Assembly (NCBI RefSeq): GCF_905163445.1
Contig: NC_053200.1
Coordinates: 15,004,001 to 15,068,000 of the forward strand
DNA: 64,000 bases
Source of the DNA: Pararge aegeria
Lineage: Eukaryota; Arthropoda; Insecta; Lepidoptera; Nymphalidae
Direction of reading: 5' to 3'
Under the pieces are notes generated by a model that was not told the DNA's origin, ran no database searches, and saw nothing but the letters and a program-made list of their open reading frames with translations. Position 1 is the first letter of the stretch; every line of letters starts with the position of its first letter. Positions 22,454-32,744 of the stretch are shown piece by piece. The position numbers and the translations under genes were made by a program.

Positions 22454-22627
22454 CAGTTATGGCGTGCATAGAGGGTATGCACAGGATCTGCTGATGATAC
22501 AAAATGAAGAAACTGTCCAGTAAGGGTTAATAAAACTTAAGGGTAGGCTTTTTATAACTCGTATTGAAGATCTGTTTCATTTTATATCATCAGCATACCC
22601 TATGCATACCCTCTATGCCCGCCACTG
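22454..22627. mobile_element. hAT-type MITE, copy 2
   Basis: Inverted ends CAGTTATGGCGTGCATAGAG and CTCTATGCCCGCCACTG. No clear 8-bp target duplication, because the left end has changed. Same family as 1678 and 55178. Confidence 0.65.
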
Positions 22628-22669
22628 CCTACAAGATAAAATTGTAAATGTCTGTAAAAACTAGGCTGT

Positions 22670-22880
22670 ATGATACCCGGCTAAGTTTGTTGCGGGCTTC
22701 TTAGACCAGGTCGCGTTTAGAACCCTCGTAGCTTTAGTTTTAAGTTTACGAATATAGTTATCGCTATCATCTCACTACCGTGTACACATTTCTCATGTAT
22801 CGTACGCATCAAAAGTGCCATGTATGGGCCTACTTGAGTAGAGATATTTTTGACCTTGACTTTGATAGTGAGACTGAAAC
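22670..22880 (+). mobile_element. LINE-Z1 3' end
   Basis: Plus sense 3' UTR: 'acccggctaagtttgttg.gggcttctt', 'cgtagctttagttttaagttt', then a GACTTTGA tail that decays into GAGACTGAAA-like repeats. Other copies: 30798, 46803, 50200, 53200, 54285. Confidence 0.65.
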
Positions 22881-22927
22881 TGAGAATGAGACTGAAGCTG
22901 ATATCAGTGAAACTTTATAAGTTGTGA

Positions 22928-23078
22928 GACATCGCAGCGGATCGCTAAATCGCTTAGCGGCACGTCTTTGTCAGTGTTACCAACACAGAGAAAATTCTTG
23001 AATTATAAAGTCTGCCAGGAGTCGAACCCTGGACCTCTGCTTAAATTAACAGCGCTCACCGTGGCGCCAGGGAGGTCA
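22928..23078 (-). mobile_element. SINE-C copy, head and half body
   Basis: The minus-strand tRNA-like head has GGCGCCACGGTGAGCGCTG and CAGGGTTCGACTCC. The body begins with 'ctttgtcagtgttacc'. Confidence 0.6.
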
Positions 23079-23189
23079 TTATAATATAATACCAATTAAA
23101 AAAATCAACTATAAAATTAACTTACCTATTTGTCAGGCTAAGTAAGATTTAGGTAGATCATTATTATTGTGAATCAAATTTATAATAGA

Positions 23190-23364
23190 CTAGTTGTACC
23201 CACGCTTCGCTGTAGCACATTGTGATTGAATGGTTGAGAAAAATAGATAAAAACAATCCTTGATGCGTATTATATATCATGCTAAAATTTCAGCCCGATC
23301 ATTGCAGAACTTTTTGAGTTTTTGAAGCGTACACAAACCAACATAACATTTTTATATATATAGA
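23190..23364 (-). mobile_element. Complete short Helitron, 175 bp
   Basis: Minus strand: starts A|TCTATATATATAAAAATG at 23364 and ends GTACAACTAG|T at 23190. Confidence 0.7.
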
Positions 23365-24233
23365 TATGTGTTTTAGCACTAAAGATGTCTCTCCTACTTC
23401 CAAAGGCAACCAATATTATTTGGAAATTATAGATAGTTGCAATCATTGACTGCAAATCTTACATAGACTCTTCCGCACTTAAAGTTTTAGTAGCACCTAT
23501 TAAAGCATTTTGTGGCCAAGCTTGTCCAGGGAAATCCCTACTGCCCCCATGCCTATTTAAGCTGCTAAGCTGCGTTCCAGTCCGAAAGGTTTCATTTCAT
23601 ATGATGTGTTCCTTGCATGGCATTCAAAGTGTTCCTCTGTTTATGAAACAAATTATGGGTTTTCACTAACCATTAGGTTACCACAGCTTGGTCCATCATT
23701 TATTACCATAAAAAACCTTTAGGATGTTATCAACAATTAAAATTATATAAATAATTTTAACGCCCCCACAATCTCCTCTAGGGCTAAAATTTTTCGAAAT
23801 CTGATAGTAAATGACCTTAATTTAACAAATATGAAACTTTTATTAAATTTTAAGTCTGTGGGAATTTTAATATAAAATTTCCATTTTTTTTCATTAGCAC
23901 CCCCGTAACCGATTTTGTGATTTAAACTTCATTCAATACATTCTTGTTTGCTCGTACCATAGCCCAAAAAAATTCTGTCCAAATTTCATGTCTAAAAGAG
24001 TTAAAATTCAAAATTTAGTTTTTTATGATTTTTTTCTAATCATTAACGCCCCGACTATACACTTCGGAGATTTAACGCTTATAAAAAAGTTATAAGTATA
24101 TAATTATATTATTATCCATAAAGTCAATGTATCCTCTACATGGATGCAAAATTTCAATTCAATCGGATGTATAGTTTAATAGTTTTAACGGAACAACCGT
24201 AAAAAACTCTATAGATTTATATATTAGTATAGA
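23365..24233 (-). other. Unresolved; right part Helitron-like
   Basis: A Helitron-type 5' end (A|TCTATACTAATATATAAATC, minus strand) sits at 24233. The region 23760-24233 has the repetitive UTR-like style of Helitron interiors, but no 3' terminus was found. 23365-23760 is unrecognised. Confidence 0.3.
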
Positions 24234-24824
24234 TATAGATAGCAGATAATGGCTTTTACAAAATTCATTTTATTCGTATTTGTATATAAAAAAATTGTAC
24301 AGAAAATCAGAAACATAAACAGATTTGTTATTTTTCTCTATAATTTGGAATTACTATTATAATATAATTCATTATTTTGCTTTATAATTCGTTAAATACT
24401 CACAAAGGTTTTCCAAATAGACAATCAGAATGTAAACGCAGTGCATGCACCACAGGTGTTATCATAGTCACAAGGTCAGGTTACCCCGCTTCGTTAGATT
24501 TTTTTTGATTAAAATATAAACTGATTTCCTCCGATAGAAGGTTCGAATAACTTGGTTTTAATCTGTGTGGCTTTTGAATTGATAAAAAAAAATCTCTTTC
24601 GTGGTTTATTTTTGAATATTTTTGTTATATCCCGTCAATAAGCATGACTTTTTTGATTAATTGATGATCACGAAGTCCGGGTCAATTTCCGGGTAGTTCC
24701 AATAATAGTTATTAGTAAGAAGATTGTCCACCCCGCCACAGGGGTAAAAAATCCGAAAAAGAAAGCCTGGATGCAATTATTAACCCCCGACGCATTAACG
24801 AAGTTGTAATAATGTATAAGTTAA

Positions 24825-24826
<2 letters not shown>
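24234..24826. other. Unannotated stretch
   Basis: Nothing recognised. Confidence 0.4.
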
Positions 24827-24859
<33 letters not shown>

Positions 24860-24862
24860 CGT
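24827..24862. repeat. (GT)n microsatellite
   Basis: A GT tract merging into TATGCGTGTGTATG. Confidence 0.85.
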
Positions 24863-24947
24863 GTGTATGTCTATCTGTAGCATCGTAATTTCCAAAAGGA
24901 TGAACCGATTTAGAGTCGTCTAGAGTGTTGTTACCTATATTTGACTG

Positions 24948-25230
24948 AAGATGGTCGCTGCTACGAAATGGCGGCAAACATATTTTTTCGGGTCTCTACA
25001 GGATAAGGTACATATTTTTTCGCAACTCCCTCCATGAAAATGGGTATCAAGTTAAAGAAATTGAGAGTGTTTTAACATAAATTTAATTAAAATCGATGAA
25101 GATGCCCGCTGCTACAAAATGGCGGAAAACATTTTTTTTTTTAGTTTTTTACAGGATTAGGTACATATTTTTTCGCAGCTCCCTCCCTGAATATGGGTAT
25201 CAAGTTAAAGAAATTGACTAATATAATACT
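24948..25230. repeat. Two tandem units of about 150 bp
   Basis: Units start at 24948 and 25098. Each contains 'gctgctac.aaatggcgg.aaacat', 'ggta(catattttttcgcagctccctcc)' and 'tatgggtatcaagttaaagaaattga' blocks in the same order. No coding frame. Confidence 0.65.
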
Positions 25231-25369
25231 ATATATACTATGGGAAATTTCAAATCCAAGATGACTGCCATCACGAAATAGTTACAACTTCCTCAATATA
25301 ATCAGATGAAAGAGCTTGACTAGTAGAATACACTATATTGGAAGTCGGAGGTTTTTTAATTGTTAACTT

Positions 25370-25575
25370 TCACGGCCGGCTGGCGCAGAGGGCAGCGACC
25401 CTGCTTTCTGAGTTCAAGGCCGTGGGTTCAATCCTCACAACTGGAAAATGTTTGTATATTACAAGTATTAATCTGTATTATATTCATAAAAATATTCATC
25501 AACTATCTTAGTACCAATAACACAAGCTACGTTTACTTTTGGGCTAGATGGCGATGTGTGTATTGACGTAAAACC
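25370..25575 (+). mobile_element. SINE-A copy with internal deletion
   Basis: Head CGGCCGGCTGGCGCAGAGGG and GGTTCAATCCTCACAAC, then a body with about 50 bp missing after 'aaatgtttgt'. Confidence 0.75.
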
Positions 25576-25860
25576 TTGTATGTTTGCGGTTCACACTACC
25601 ATCAGCTAGATGAAGAGTTAAAAAACCGTTTAGTTGGTAGGACTGCGCCTCCGAGTCCGGCGGTCCCATTGGATCTTCCAACGAAAAAAAGAACTTTACC
25701 TAAATATAAGATAGCTAGCAAGTTGTTAGTTTTGTTTCACCGCAGCTCCGCGTTACCACATCTGATCAGTATCTCTGGAAGCGAGCCAAGCGCGCGCTAA
25801 TGGTGGCTAGACCCTCCACCACTGCGAGACCCAGTTTTATTATTACAAACATTACGTGTC
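25576..25860. other. Unexplained GC-richer segment with a 75-codon open frame
   Basis: The plus frame 25576-25800 starts MYVCGSHYHQLDEELKNRLV. It has no domain I recognise. It follows a SINE-A copy directly and may be a transposon coding fragment. Confidence 0.25.
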
Positions 25861-25904
25861 CTTATTTTATGACTTGACTACATTTAGACGTATATAACAT
25901 AAAT

Positions 25905-26085
25905 GCTCGTTGTCTGTAAGGTAAGGTTGTCTGTAAGAGGTTGCTTTGGCAATAAGACCGCCTTTGCAAACAACTGTATTTAACTTGTGTTTTTTTTTTG
26001 GTTTTGATTTTTTTTTTCTTTACTTGTGTGTTTCTTGTATTGTTTCTAAGTTTGCGCAATAAAGTATTCTAAATAAATAAAGGCT
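25905..26085 (+). mobile_element. LINE 3' UTR
   Basis: Same family as 20320: 'ggttgtctgtaagaggttgctttggcaataagaccgcctttgcaa', AATAAAG and an AAAT tail. Confidence 0.6.
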
Positions 26086-26717
26086 TTTTATATTTCAAAA
26101 ACGACAGGGTGTTATAAGTTTGTGTGTGCGCCCGTGTGTGTATGTGTATGTGTTCGCATGTGTCGGTCTGTGCGATCATTACGCCCGAACAGATGAACCG
26201 ATTTTGATTTTGTTTTTGTTTCAAAGGTGAATAAGTTGTGTGCTTTTATTTAAGTATTATATGACATTTGTTTTTTTATATTTTTTAAACATCTTTACAT
26301 TAAAATGTAATGAAAATTTCATACCGAAGAAACAAACAGTTTCAGTAAATGAAACAATAGCCAATGAAGTCGGAGCCAAGAACAAGTGTATATCCCATTT
26401 AAACATATTTATAAAGTTACTTGATCAATCGTAGCTAAGTAACAGCATTTATATAAAGCCGTACGCTAAGAGGTTTTAAGTCAACGTCAATTCCAGGCGG
26501 GCTCTGTGGAAACTGGGAAAGACGTTTCTCGGCTCCAGAATGTAATGAGAATTGAGAAGCCATTGTTTCTTTGCTTCTATGAAAACTAGCTTTCGCTCTT
26601 CGTTTCGCTTTAGTAAAAAATAGGTCAACTCTGACTGACTTAAGGGTAAGACTATTGGCAAATTGCAGCATTTAAGAGGATGAGTAGTCCAAAATAAGTT
26701 TGAAACAATATAAAATA
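26086..26717. other. Mostly unannotated
   Basis: 26120-26170 is a degraded GT-rich tract. Minus-strand frame 26435-26671 (78 codons) has no recognisable domain. Confidence 0.3.
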
Positions 26718-26895
26718 CTGAAATTCAAATTCAAGTTCAAAAATGTTTTATTCATGTAGACCTTATCACAGGCACTTATGAAGCGTTCATACATTTAACA
26801 TGACAACACTAATTTTAAGTGATGGTGATAACTGCATTCGTTAACTGAAAACTAAAGCTAGGAGGGTTCCAAGAGACCACAACAAACTTGGCCAG
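26718..26895 (-). mobile_element. Composite LINE tail relics
   Basis: 26718-26800 has a LINE-Z2-like TTCAAATTCAAG tail. 26818-26895 matches the LINE-Z1 UTR ('tgatggtgataactgcattcg', 'aaaactaaagctaggagggttcc'). Confidence 0.45.
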
Positions 26896-26899
26896 GTTT

Positions 26900-27056
26900 T
26901 TTTTTCAATACGAATTAGTTAGTATTTTGACGAATTTAGTTATCGCCATCAATTTAATTCTATGTTTTAATTTACATGTAATGTACGCATCATAAGTGCC
27001 ATCTTTGTGCCTATTTAAATAAAGAAATTTTTGACTTTGACTTTGACTTGGTTTAA
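26900..27056 (+). mobile_element. LINE-Z1 3' end, opposite orientation
   Basis: Contains 'tttagttatcgccatca', 'gtacgcatcataagtgccat', AATAAAG and a TTTGACTTTGACTT tail. With the preceding fragment it forms an inverted pair. Confidence 0.55.
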
Positions 27057-27062
27057 AGATTA

Positions 27063-27204
27063 AAGAACACATCATGAGGATACCTTTCAAGCCGGTAACG
27101 CATCGTTGGCTCCTCTGGTGTTGGAGATGTTTATGGGCGGCGCTGATCACTTAACATCAGGGGACCCACTTGCTCATTTGCCCGCTATTACAAAAAAAAA
27201 AAAA
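27063..27204 (+). mobile_element. LINE/SINE 3' end with poly(A)
   Basis: Contains a '...gggcggcgctgatcacttaacatcaggggaccca' segment and 'gctcatttgcccgctatt', then a 12-A tail, a 3' end style common in lepidopteran LINEs. Confidence 0.45.
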
Positions 27205-27471
27205 CTTTCATGCCTGAGAGATCGTCATAATGTTCTCAAGGTGAAGTTTACTAATCCGCACGCGTAGATCGCGCCGTGCGCTTTAGTGAATCGGGAATAG
27301 TTTAACAATGATAAAGATGGTGAACTCTTAAAATTCAAGAAAAAGGAAATTGAAAAGAGTACGGGGAGTACGGATGTAGCGTTTTAGTATTCTACGTCCT
27401 GAAATCGACTCTGGGCATTCAGGTTCTTGAGGTTACGCAGTAATATTATAACAATCTAATATATTTATATT

Positions 27472-27766
27472 TCATCATCATCATACCACTAAAGGGCACG
27501 GGTCTCCTCCCACAATGAGAAGGGGTTAAGGCTTTAGTCCACCACGCTGGCCCAGTGCGGATTGGTGGACTTCACACACCTTTGAGAGTTAATGGAGTTT
27601 ATCTCAGGGATGCAGGTTTCACGATGTTTTCCTTCACCGTTGAAGCAAGTGATATTTTTATTGCTTAAATCGCACATAACTTAGCAAAGTTAGAGGTGCG
27701 TGCTGGGATACGAACTCGCACCCCGTAAGTGAAGTCGAAGTCCTACCCACTGGGCTATCACCGCTT
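27472..27766 (-). mobile_element. SINE-B copy, full length
   Basis: The ATCATCATC tail is on the left. The tRNA-like head at the right has box A TAGCCCAGTGGGTAG and a box B-like GAGTTCGTATCCC on the minus strand. Useful as the local reference copy. Confidence 0.8.
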
Positions 27767-27889
27767 CTATATATTTAGATTTTATTCTAACAAAATTATT
27801 TTAGGTAAGCATTATATTAGATACGAACATTAATTTAGGGATTTTCCTACTTTGTAATTTATCATTAGGAACATATACAGATAACTAAA

Positions 27890-28272
27890 TCCCTATCCCT
27901 ATCCCTATCCCTACTAATATTATAAATGTCAATGTAAGTTTGTTTGTTACGCTTTCACGCAAAAACTATTTAACCGATCCTCATGAAACTATGTACACAT
28001 ATTCTTGGAAGTATTAGAAGTAATAAATACATTTTATCCCGACATTAAGCTTGGTTCTTGGAACGCCGACAAAATATAACCGATTTAAATAATAATTTTT
28101 GTACTATAGAGATTATAATATGTGTTTAATTTTGCCAAAACTTTGTGCAGATCTGATAAATGTAGTTAGAGATAGATGACAGAACTCTTCAGCGGACCCT
28201 CATTTAAGGCTTAGCGATACTGAATACTTTAATTTTTTTTTCAAACGCAGACGAAGTCGCGGGTACAGCTAG
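27890..28272 (+). mobile_element. Non-autonomous Helitron, 383 bp
   Basis: Starts A|TCCCTATCCCTATCC.., with CCCTAT repeated before CTACTAATATTATAAATG, and ends GCGGGTACAGCTAG|T. Same family as 4238-4670. Confidence 0.75.
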
Positions 28273-28383
28273 TATAATATAAATACCTCTTAAAATTAAT
28301 TCATGCGATTGTAATGATTGCTGTGTTTTTTTTTTTTTATTGTAACGTAAAAATGCATAAATGTAAATGTAATGTAAAAATGC

Positions 28384-28430
28384 ATGTTGTGTTTACTTTT
28401 ATATGATTCATATAAAAGTAAACACAACAT
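28384..28430. repeat. Perfect palindrome, 23-bp arms, 1-nt spacer
   Basis: Arms 28384-28406 and 28408-28430 are exact complements (they begin ATGTTGTGTTTACTTTTATA). It sits beside a short TGTAAAAATGCAT direct repeat. No known terminator or element end. Confidence 0.85.
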
Positions 28431-29003
28431 ACTGTGCATGCTCGAAAATTTAATGTATATTACAAAGCTTATGTAAAAAACGCCAGTAAACCTTAGTAAA
28501 TAAATAAATAGTCTATAATACGTAATAAATTATTAAATTACTGCACGAATTCTGAGGGATTTATTTCAAGAGTATCCTATCTCCAGATACTTTTAGAACA
28601 TTTTTTAATATATAAGATTATATCAAACAAATCAGTTTAGTCTTGATGAAAAAACGAATATGCAGTTGTAAAAGAAAAAGCGTTCTTGATGAATGGATAC
28701 TTTTTTCAAAGCCGGGTAAAAAATGGAAAATATCTCTAATCTAAATCCCATTAGAAACCAGTCGCGACCCGGAAACGTCCTTCACAGTCCCACTTACCAT
28801 TCCTCTCTAGGAAATTATGTCAACTTTATAAATCTCTAAGATTTATAGCCATTTCATAAATAAAATCTCGAGTTGCACTGTAAAGCTGGAGTCACATTTG
28901 TAAAATGGCACTGTACCTGCCATCACGTGATTCATTTAAGCCATATCAAAACATTTATTTATTTATGTAACTTAATTGCAACTCATGATATTATTAAAAT
29001 AAT
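28431..29003. other. Unannotated stretch
   Basis: Nothing recognised. Confidence 0.4.
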
Positions 29004-29206
29004 TCCTACTAATACTATAAATGCGAAAGTTGGTATTGATGGATGGATGTTTGTTACTCTTTCACGCAATAACTACTAAATCAATTAGCTTGAATTTTGG
29101 AACGAAGATTTTTCTCTGGATTAACATATCATATAGGATTAAAATAACAAGCAGCGTGCTTGTTATTCCGGGAAAATGTACGGTTCTTGGGTGCTCTACA
29201 CACCCC
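29004..29206 (+). mobile_element. Helitron 5' part (Lep1-like, second subtype)
   Basis: Begins TCCTACTAATACTATAAATG and shares 'gtttgttactctttcacgca', 'tgaattttggaa' and 'aaatgtacggttc' blocks with 52073-52262. The 3' end cannot be placed confidently. Confidence 0.55.
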
Positions 29207-29344
29207 TTAGCTGCTCGCCTAGCGGGCCCCTTGGCTTCTCGCCTAGCGCGCCCGTTGGCTGCTCGCCTAGCGTGCCCCTTGGCTTCTCTCCTAGCGTGCC
29301 CCTTGGCTGCTCGCCTAGCGTGCCCCTTGTCTGCTCGCCTAGTA
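29207..29344. repeat. 24-bp minisatellite, 5.8 units
   Basis: Units start at 29207, 29231, 29255, 29279, 29303 and 29327. Each carries TTGGCTGCTCGCCTAGCG with small variants. The unit length is a multiple of three, so several frames stay open through it (plus frame 29021-29461, minus frame 29062-29364). They give an 8-residue periodic peptide without a recognisable domain. Confidence 0.85.
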
Positions 29345-29455
29345 GAACTCGATTGCAGTACCAACTATAATTTCGTTCAACTTATAATTTCTTTAATCCT
29401 TATACTACACTGCAAACCGATCTTCGGCGATGTACCCCCCTACGCACGTTTCGCT

Positions 29456-29508
29456 CCGTGAAAAGCCGGAGAATCTGTACACCATACAGATTCTCCGGCT
29501 TTTCACGG
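29456..29508. repeat. Perfect hairpin, 24-bp arms, 5-nt loop
   Basis: Arms 29456-29479 and 29485-29508 are exact complements (CCGTGAAAAGCCGGAGAATC..). In the homologous DNA at 56805-56955 the two arm sequences are about 130 bp apart and imperfect. Confidence 0.85.
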
Positions 29509-29904
29509 ACTATAGCAAATTAACTTTAATTTTCATAATATATCATGGATTACCGCAAAGTAACGCCTGCTTCTATCCAATACTCATGACCTGAGTAATG
29601 TGTGCAAAATTTTATAAAATCGAGCTGTGCCCTGCGGCTACACCCGCAAAAATACGGGACGCAACCTGGAAAATCTTCAACGATAAATCAGCATATAACA
29701 AAAAGTGTTTTTAGATTATTGATACAGTTGGTACAGGTAGTAAAGATAACGATGCTCCTTCTTTCAACATATGTCAACAAACTGATCTGTATGCGAATAT
29801 ATTTATTCTTGAATTGAGGGGTTCGCTGCTGTCTACTGAGGGGATACATTAAACTGATAATACAACCTTTCCAGCTTAAAGATAATTAATAAAATTTGTT
29901 CACT

Positions 29905-30100
29905 TTTTACGTAGTCATGGTGTGAAACCGTCAAACATTTTCATCCCCTCTCCCAAAGGAACTAAGCTGAATTTGGGGATACAAGCTATCCTATCTTTCA
30001 AGTTAAATCAAATTACACACGCTGTGTAAATTGGATTGAACTCGGTTAAGTAGTTTAGCATTCCATCGCGGACAAACAACGTGACCTGTAATTTATATAT
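29905..30100 (-). mobile_element. Helitron interior and 5' part
   Basis: Contains the minus-sense Lep1 blocks 'atggtgtgaaaccgtcaaac', 'catcccctctcccaaagga' and 'ggttaagtagttt'. No clear termini. Confidence 0.5.
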
Positions 30101-30189
30101 ATTAAGACCTACTTATAAATATACTTATGTATTATTAGTTGATGGATTTTGTGTTATTGCACAATCCCGTTTCCAGAAATACTTGCTTC

Positions 30190-30308
30190 TTACTAGAAAG
30201 GTTGTCTGGAGGATATCGCTTAAATTGGTAAGACGATTTTTTAATGTAACTCCAATATTTACTGTTTTTATCTTTTAATTATTTGCAATAAAGAATTTAT
30301 CTATCTAC
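30190..30308 (+). mobile_element. LINE 3' UTR relic
   Basis: Contains 'aaggttgtctggaggatatcgcttaaat.ggtaagac' and a GCAATAAAGAATTTATCTATC end, like 19430. Confidence 0.45.
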
Positions 30309-30349
30309 GTAAGTAAAGGCGTCCGCTAGGAAATCATTTTTACCCCTTA

Positions 30350-30420
30350 ATCATCATTATATCGACCCATTACCGGCCCACTACAAGGCACGGGTTTCCC
30401 ACCATAATGAGAAGTGGTTT
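30350..30420 (-). mobile_element. SINE-B tail fragment
   Basis: Contains 'ccattaccggcccactacaaggcacgggtttccc'. It is followed by a small hairpin around 30422-30454 (CCCTTTAA..GGCC TTAAAGGG). Confidence 0.5.
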
Positions 30421-30454
30421 TACCCTTTAAAGGCAATTAGGGCCTTAAAGGGTT

Positions 30455-30797
30455 TGAAATGTGTATAAAAATAAGGCTCAACTTGAGCAAAACCAAAAGC
30501 ACAATATAGTTAGACAATAAACCTAAGAACTAAGTAAACTTAAACAGAGTTCGGTCACCTTACAAAATAGGATACTCAATTTTCATTACATTCCAGTCGA
30601 GGTCTGGAAAGCGTTCTTTGCAGTTTCCATTAAGTCTTTCGTTGGAAATTGACGTCAACTTGAAAGCTCTTAACCGCGGGCAGCTTTACTCAAACGCCGT
30701 CATTCTGATTTGATTATGTTAAGTTTTGTTGCATAATATCACAAATTCATCATTCCTTAAATCACTTCGATGCTCCTTCGTAGGCAAGTTTTATTGA
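30455..30797. other. Unannotated stretch
   Basis: Nothing recognised. Confidence 0.4.
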
Positions 30798-31105
30798 AGT
30801 CAAGGTCAAAAAGATCTTTATTCAAGTAGGCCCATAGGTGGCACTTTAGATGCGTACATAAGAATTACACGGTAGTGAGATGATGGCGATAACCACATTC
30901 CTAAACTTAAAACTAAAGCTACGTGGGTTCCAAACGCGTCCTGGTCTAAGAAGAAGCCCACGACAAACTTAGCCGGGTGTTTTTTTTTGTTACCACCATC
31001 TCACAATGTTATTTTAAATTATTAGAAGAGCAACCTGGTTAGAGCAATAATTTACACCCAAGCTTTTTTAACAATTACGTAGTCCTTTATAGTATAATAG
31101 GACTT
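30798..31105 (-). mobile_element. LINE-Z1 3' end
   Basis: Minus sense. The GTCAAGGTCAAA tail is on the left, then the full 3' UTR, and at the right the last codons corresponding to the SYYSIKDYVND C-terminus seen at 53300, decayed here. Confidence 0.65.
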
Positions 31106-31284
31106 TTCTATTTTTATGTTTATTTATATATTGTATATGTTTATCTCTGGAAAACTATGGTTTTCTTTTCCATTACATTTTATCCCTCGAATGAGTATCA
31201 CTAATATGTTCCCTATACATAAACAACCTCTGCACAGCGTTTTGCCGGCGAAAACGAAGTCCCCGACTTCTAACGTCACCCGGA

Positions 31285-31545
31285 CGTGTGCTCTAAATTC
31301 GAAATTAATTTATTTCAGGTAGACTTTTGAAAAGTCAAGTCTATCTGTTTGTAGTTACTTCCGCCGGTTCGGAAGGCAGATTCTACCGAGAAGAAGCCGA
31401 CAAGAAACTAAGCAGTTACTCTTTTTCTACATCAACTGTTTACATTTTACATTTTTCATTTTAACATTCATTTTTCTATCTTGTGAGAGATGAAAGCGAA
31501 GCCGGCTGTTCCAAGCAACCTTGTCATTAAGAAATTCATCAATTA
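31285..31545 (-). mobile_element. LINE-Z2 3' end
   Basis: Minus sense. Shared blocks 'cagattctaccgagaagaagcc', 'caagaaactaagcagttactc' and 'ccaagcaaccttgtcatt'. Confidence 0.65.
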
Positions 31546-31719
31546 TATCACACCATATAGGAGGCGTGCGGACTAATCACCGTCCGAAACCCAGTCACTC
31601 CAATCGTCGTTGGCCTGCCATGAGGCGCCCTCAGGTCGAAGATCCCATCTTGTTTTCGAGGGTTCAAACTCTTCCTGGCAGAGCTCGACGGACGAATATA
31701 TTTTTGCAGTTTATATTAA

Positions 31720-31870
31720 AATTTTTGTCGCGGCACGTCTTTTCGGTTGTTCGGTATCTAGGCACAGTCGAAGCCTCGAAGCAAATCTGTCCACGAATGA
31801 TGACTTCCTAAACTTCTTACTAACTTCCACCCTACCGGGGATTAAACCCGGATTTATTGACTGGAGATCA
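31720..31870 (-). mobile_element. SINE-C relic
   Basis: Contains 'gcggcacgtctttt', 'gcacagtcgaagcctcgaa' and box B-like GGGGATTAAACCCGG. Strongly diverged. The overlapping plus frames 31521-31876 are incidental. Confidence 0.4.
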
Positions 31871-31904
31871 AAATAATAACAAATGATAAGTAGTATCATA
31901 TTTT

Positions 31905-31965
31905 TACGCCTGGAAGAGATCGCTATGTAGCGAAAAAGACACCAAATTGTACCTTTTTATAATTA
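31905..31965 (+). mobile_element. LINE 3' UTR trace
   Basis: 'cctggaagagatcgctatgtagcgaaaaagacacc', like 11275 and 45260. Confidence 0.4.
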
Positions 31966-31994
31966 TTTTAAGAGAGTCGCATTTTGGTGTACTA

Positions 31995-32110
31995 TGTGCT
32001 AAGCGATAGTCAGAGAGTAGCAGGTTCAAATCCTCGGAAAGTGGTTCCGTAATTGTCATATTTAAAAGAAAATTATAAAATTGATATTTCCTCCAAGCGT
32101 AGGGTAAAAT
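31995..32110 (+). mobile_element. SINE-D relic
   Basis: Box B AGCAGGTTCAAATCCTCGG and the 3' segment 'atttcctccaagcgtagggtaaaa'. Confidence 0.45.
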
Positions 32111-32324
32111 AAATAATAAAAAAATATTAATTGTACCTTCTAACTTACCTCTTTATTGTAGTTGCATTTTGTGATATTTATCTGTTTATTATGTTAAAAC
32201 TTATAGCTAAACTAATTACTGTAAAGAAATGGAAACTGTGTTGAATGGTGCCAGGAATTCTCTCAACAGAGAAACTTTCTCTGCTTTATACAATCTCAAA
32301 CTCTCATTCATTCATTTACACATG

Positions 32325-32377
32325 TGATGAACGTGACTGTATTTTCAGCGTCTGGCTGTTTATATGTATATAATAAG
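32325..32377 (+). mobile_element. SINE-A, first part (interrupted copy)
   Basis: Contains 'gtgatgaacgtga', 'ttttcagcgtctggctgtttatatgtata'. It resumes at 32643 after an insertion. Confidence 0.65.
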
Positions 32378-32642
32378 GAGATTCATTCTTTATTAATAAA
32401 CCAACGAAAAATAATATATTTTTCTAGAGAAATAATAATTACAAACTAAAATTAATATTTACAATAAATATTAGCCGTCTAACTGTTCACTTATGTGCAT
32501 GGTACCCAAAATGCTGGCGATATTGCCCCTTGAATTGCTAGACTTAGCCGTTGGGCTAAATAAGCGCCAGCTCTTGGGTCTCCAGTCGTAAGGACCAATT
32601 TTTGGGACACGATGTTAATAAAATTTTTCGTGTCCGAAGACC
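32378..32642 (-). mobile_element. 5'-truncated LINE-like insertion inside SINE-A
   Basis: A 265-bp insertion flanked by ATAATAAG at 32370-32377 and 32643-32650, an exact 8-bp target duplication. The minus strand encodes a C-terminal fragment: about 50 residues including LTTGDPRAGAYLAQRLSLAIQ, then after a one-base shift RGNIASILGTM. It ends in UTR. A second copy is at 9834-10020. The clade is not resolved. Confidence 0.7.
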
Positions 32643-32740
32643 ATAATAAGTATTTATGTATATAAAAATAACATAAGCTGCGCTTACTTTCGATTTAGAT
32701 AGCAATATGTGTATTGACGTAGTATTGGCGAAGTATTAAC
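32643..32740 (+). mobile_element. SINE-A, second part
   Basis: 'aagtatttatgtatata', 'acataagctgcgcttacttt' and 'gtgtattgacgtagta' continue the copy from 32377. Confidence 0.65.
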
Positions 32741-32744
32741 GTGG

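Noticed and set aside
29207..29344. CRISPR-like array
   Set aside because: The units are contiguous with no unique spacers, in a eukaryotic genome. It is a minisatellite.
29021..29461. 146-codon frame with an Ala/Arg/Leu-rich repeat as a structural protein
   Set aside because: It is the reading of a 24-bp minisatellite inside a Helitron, and the opposite strand is open as well.
32378..32642. DNA transposon with 8-bp duplication (hAT)
   Set aside because: The ends are not inverted repeats, the insert has a coding fragment, and the second copy (9834-10020) has an A-tail-like run, which fits retroposition better.
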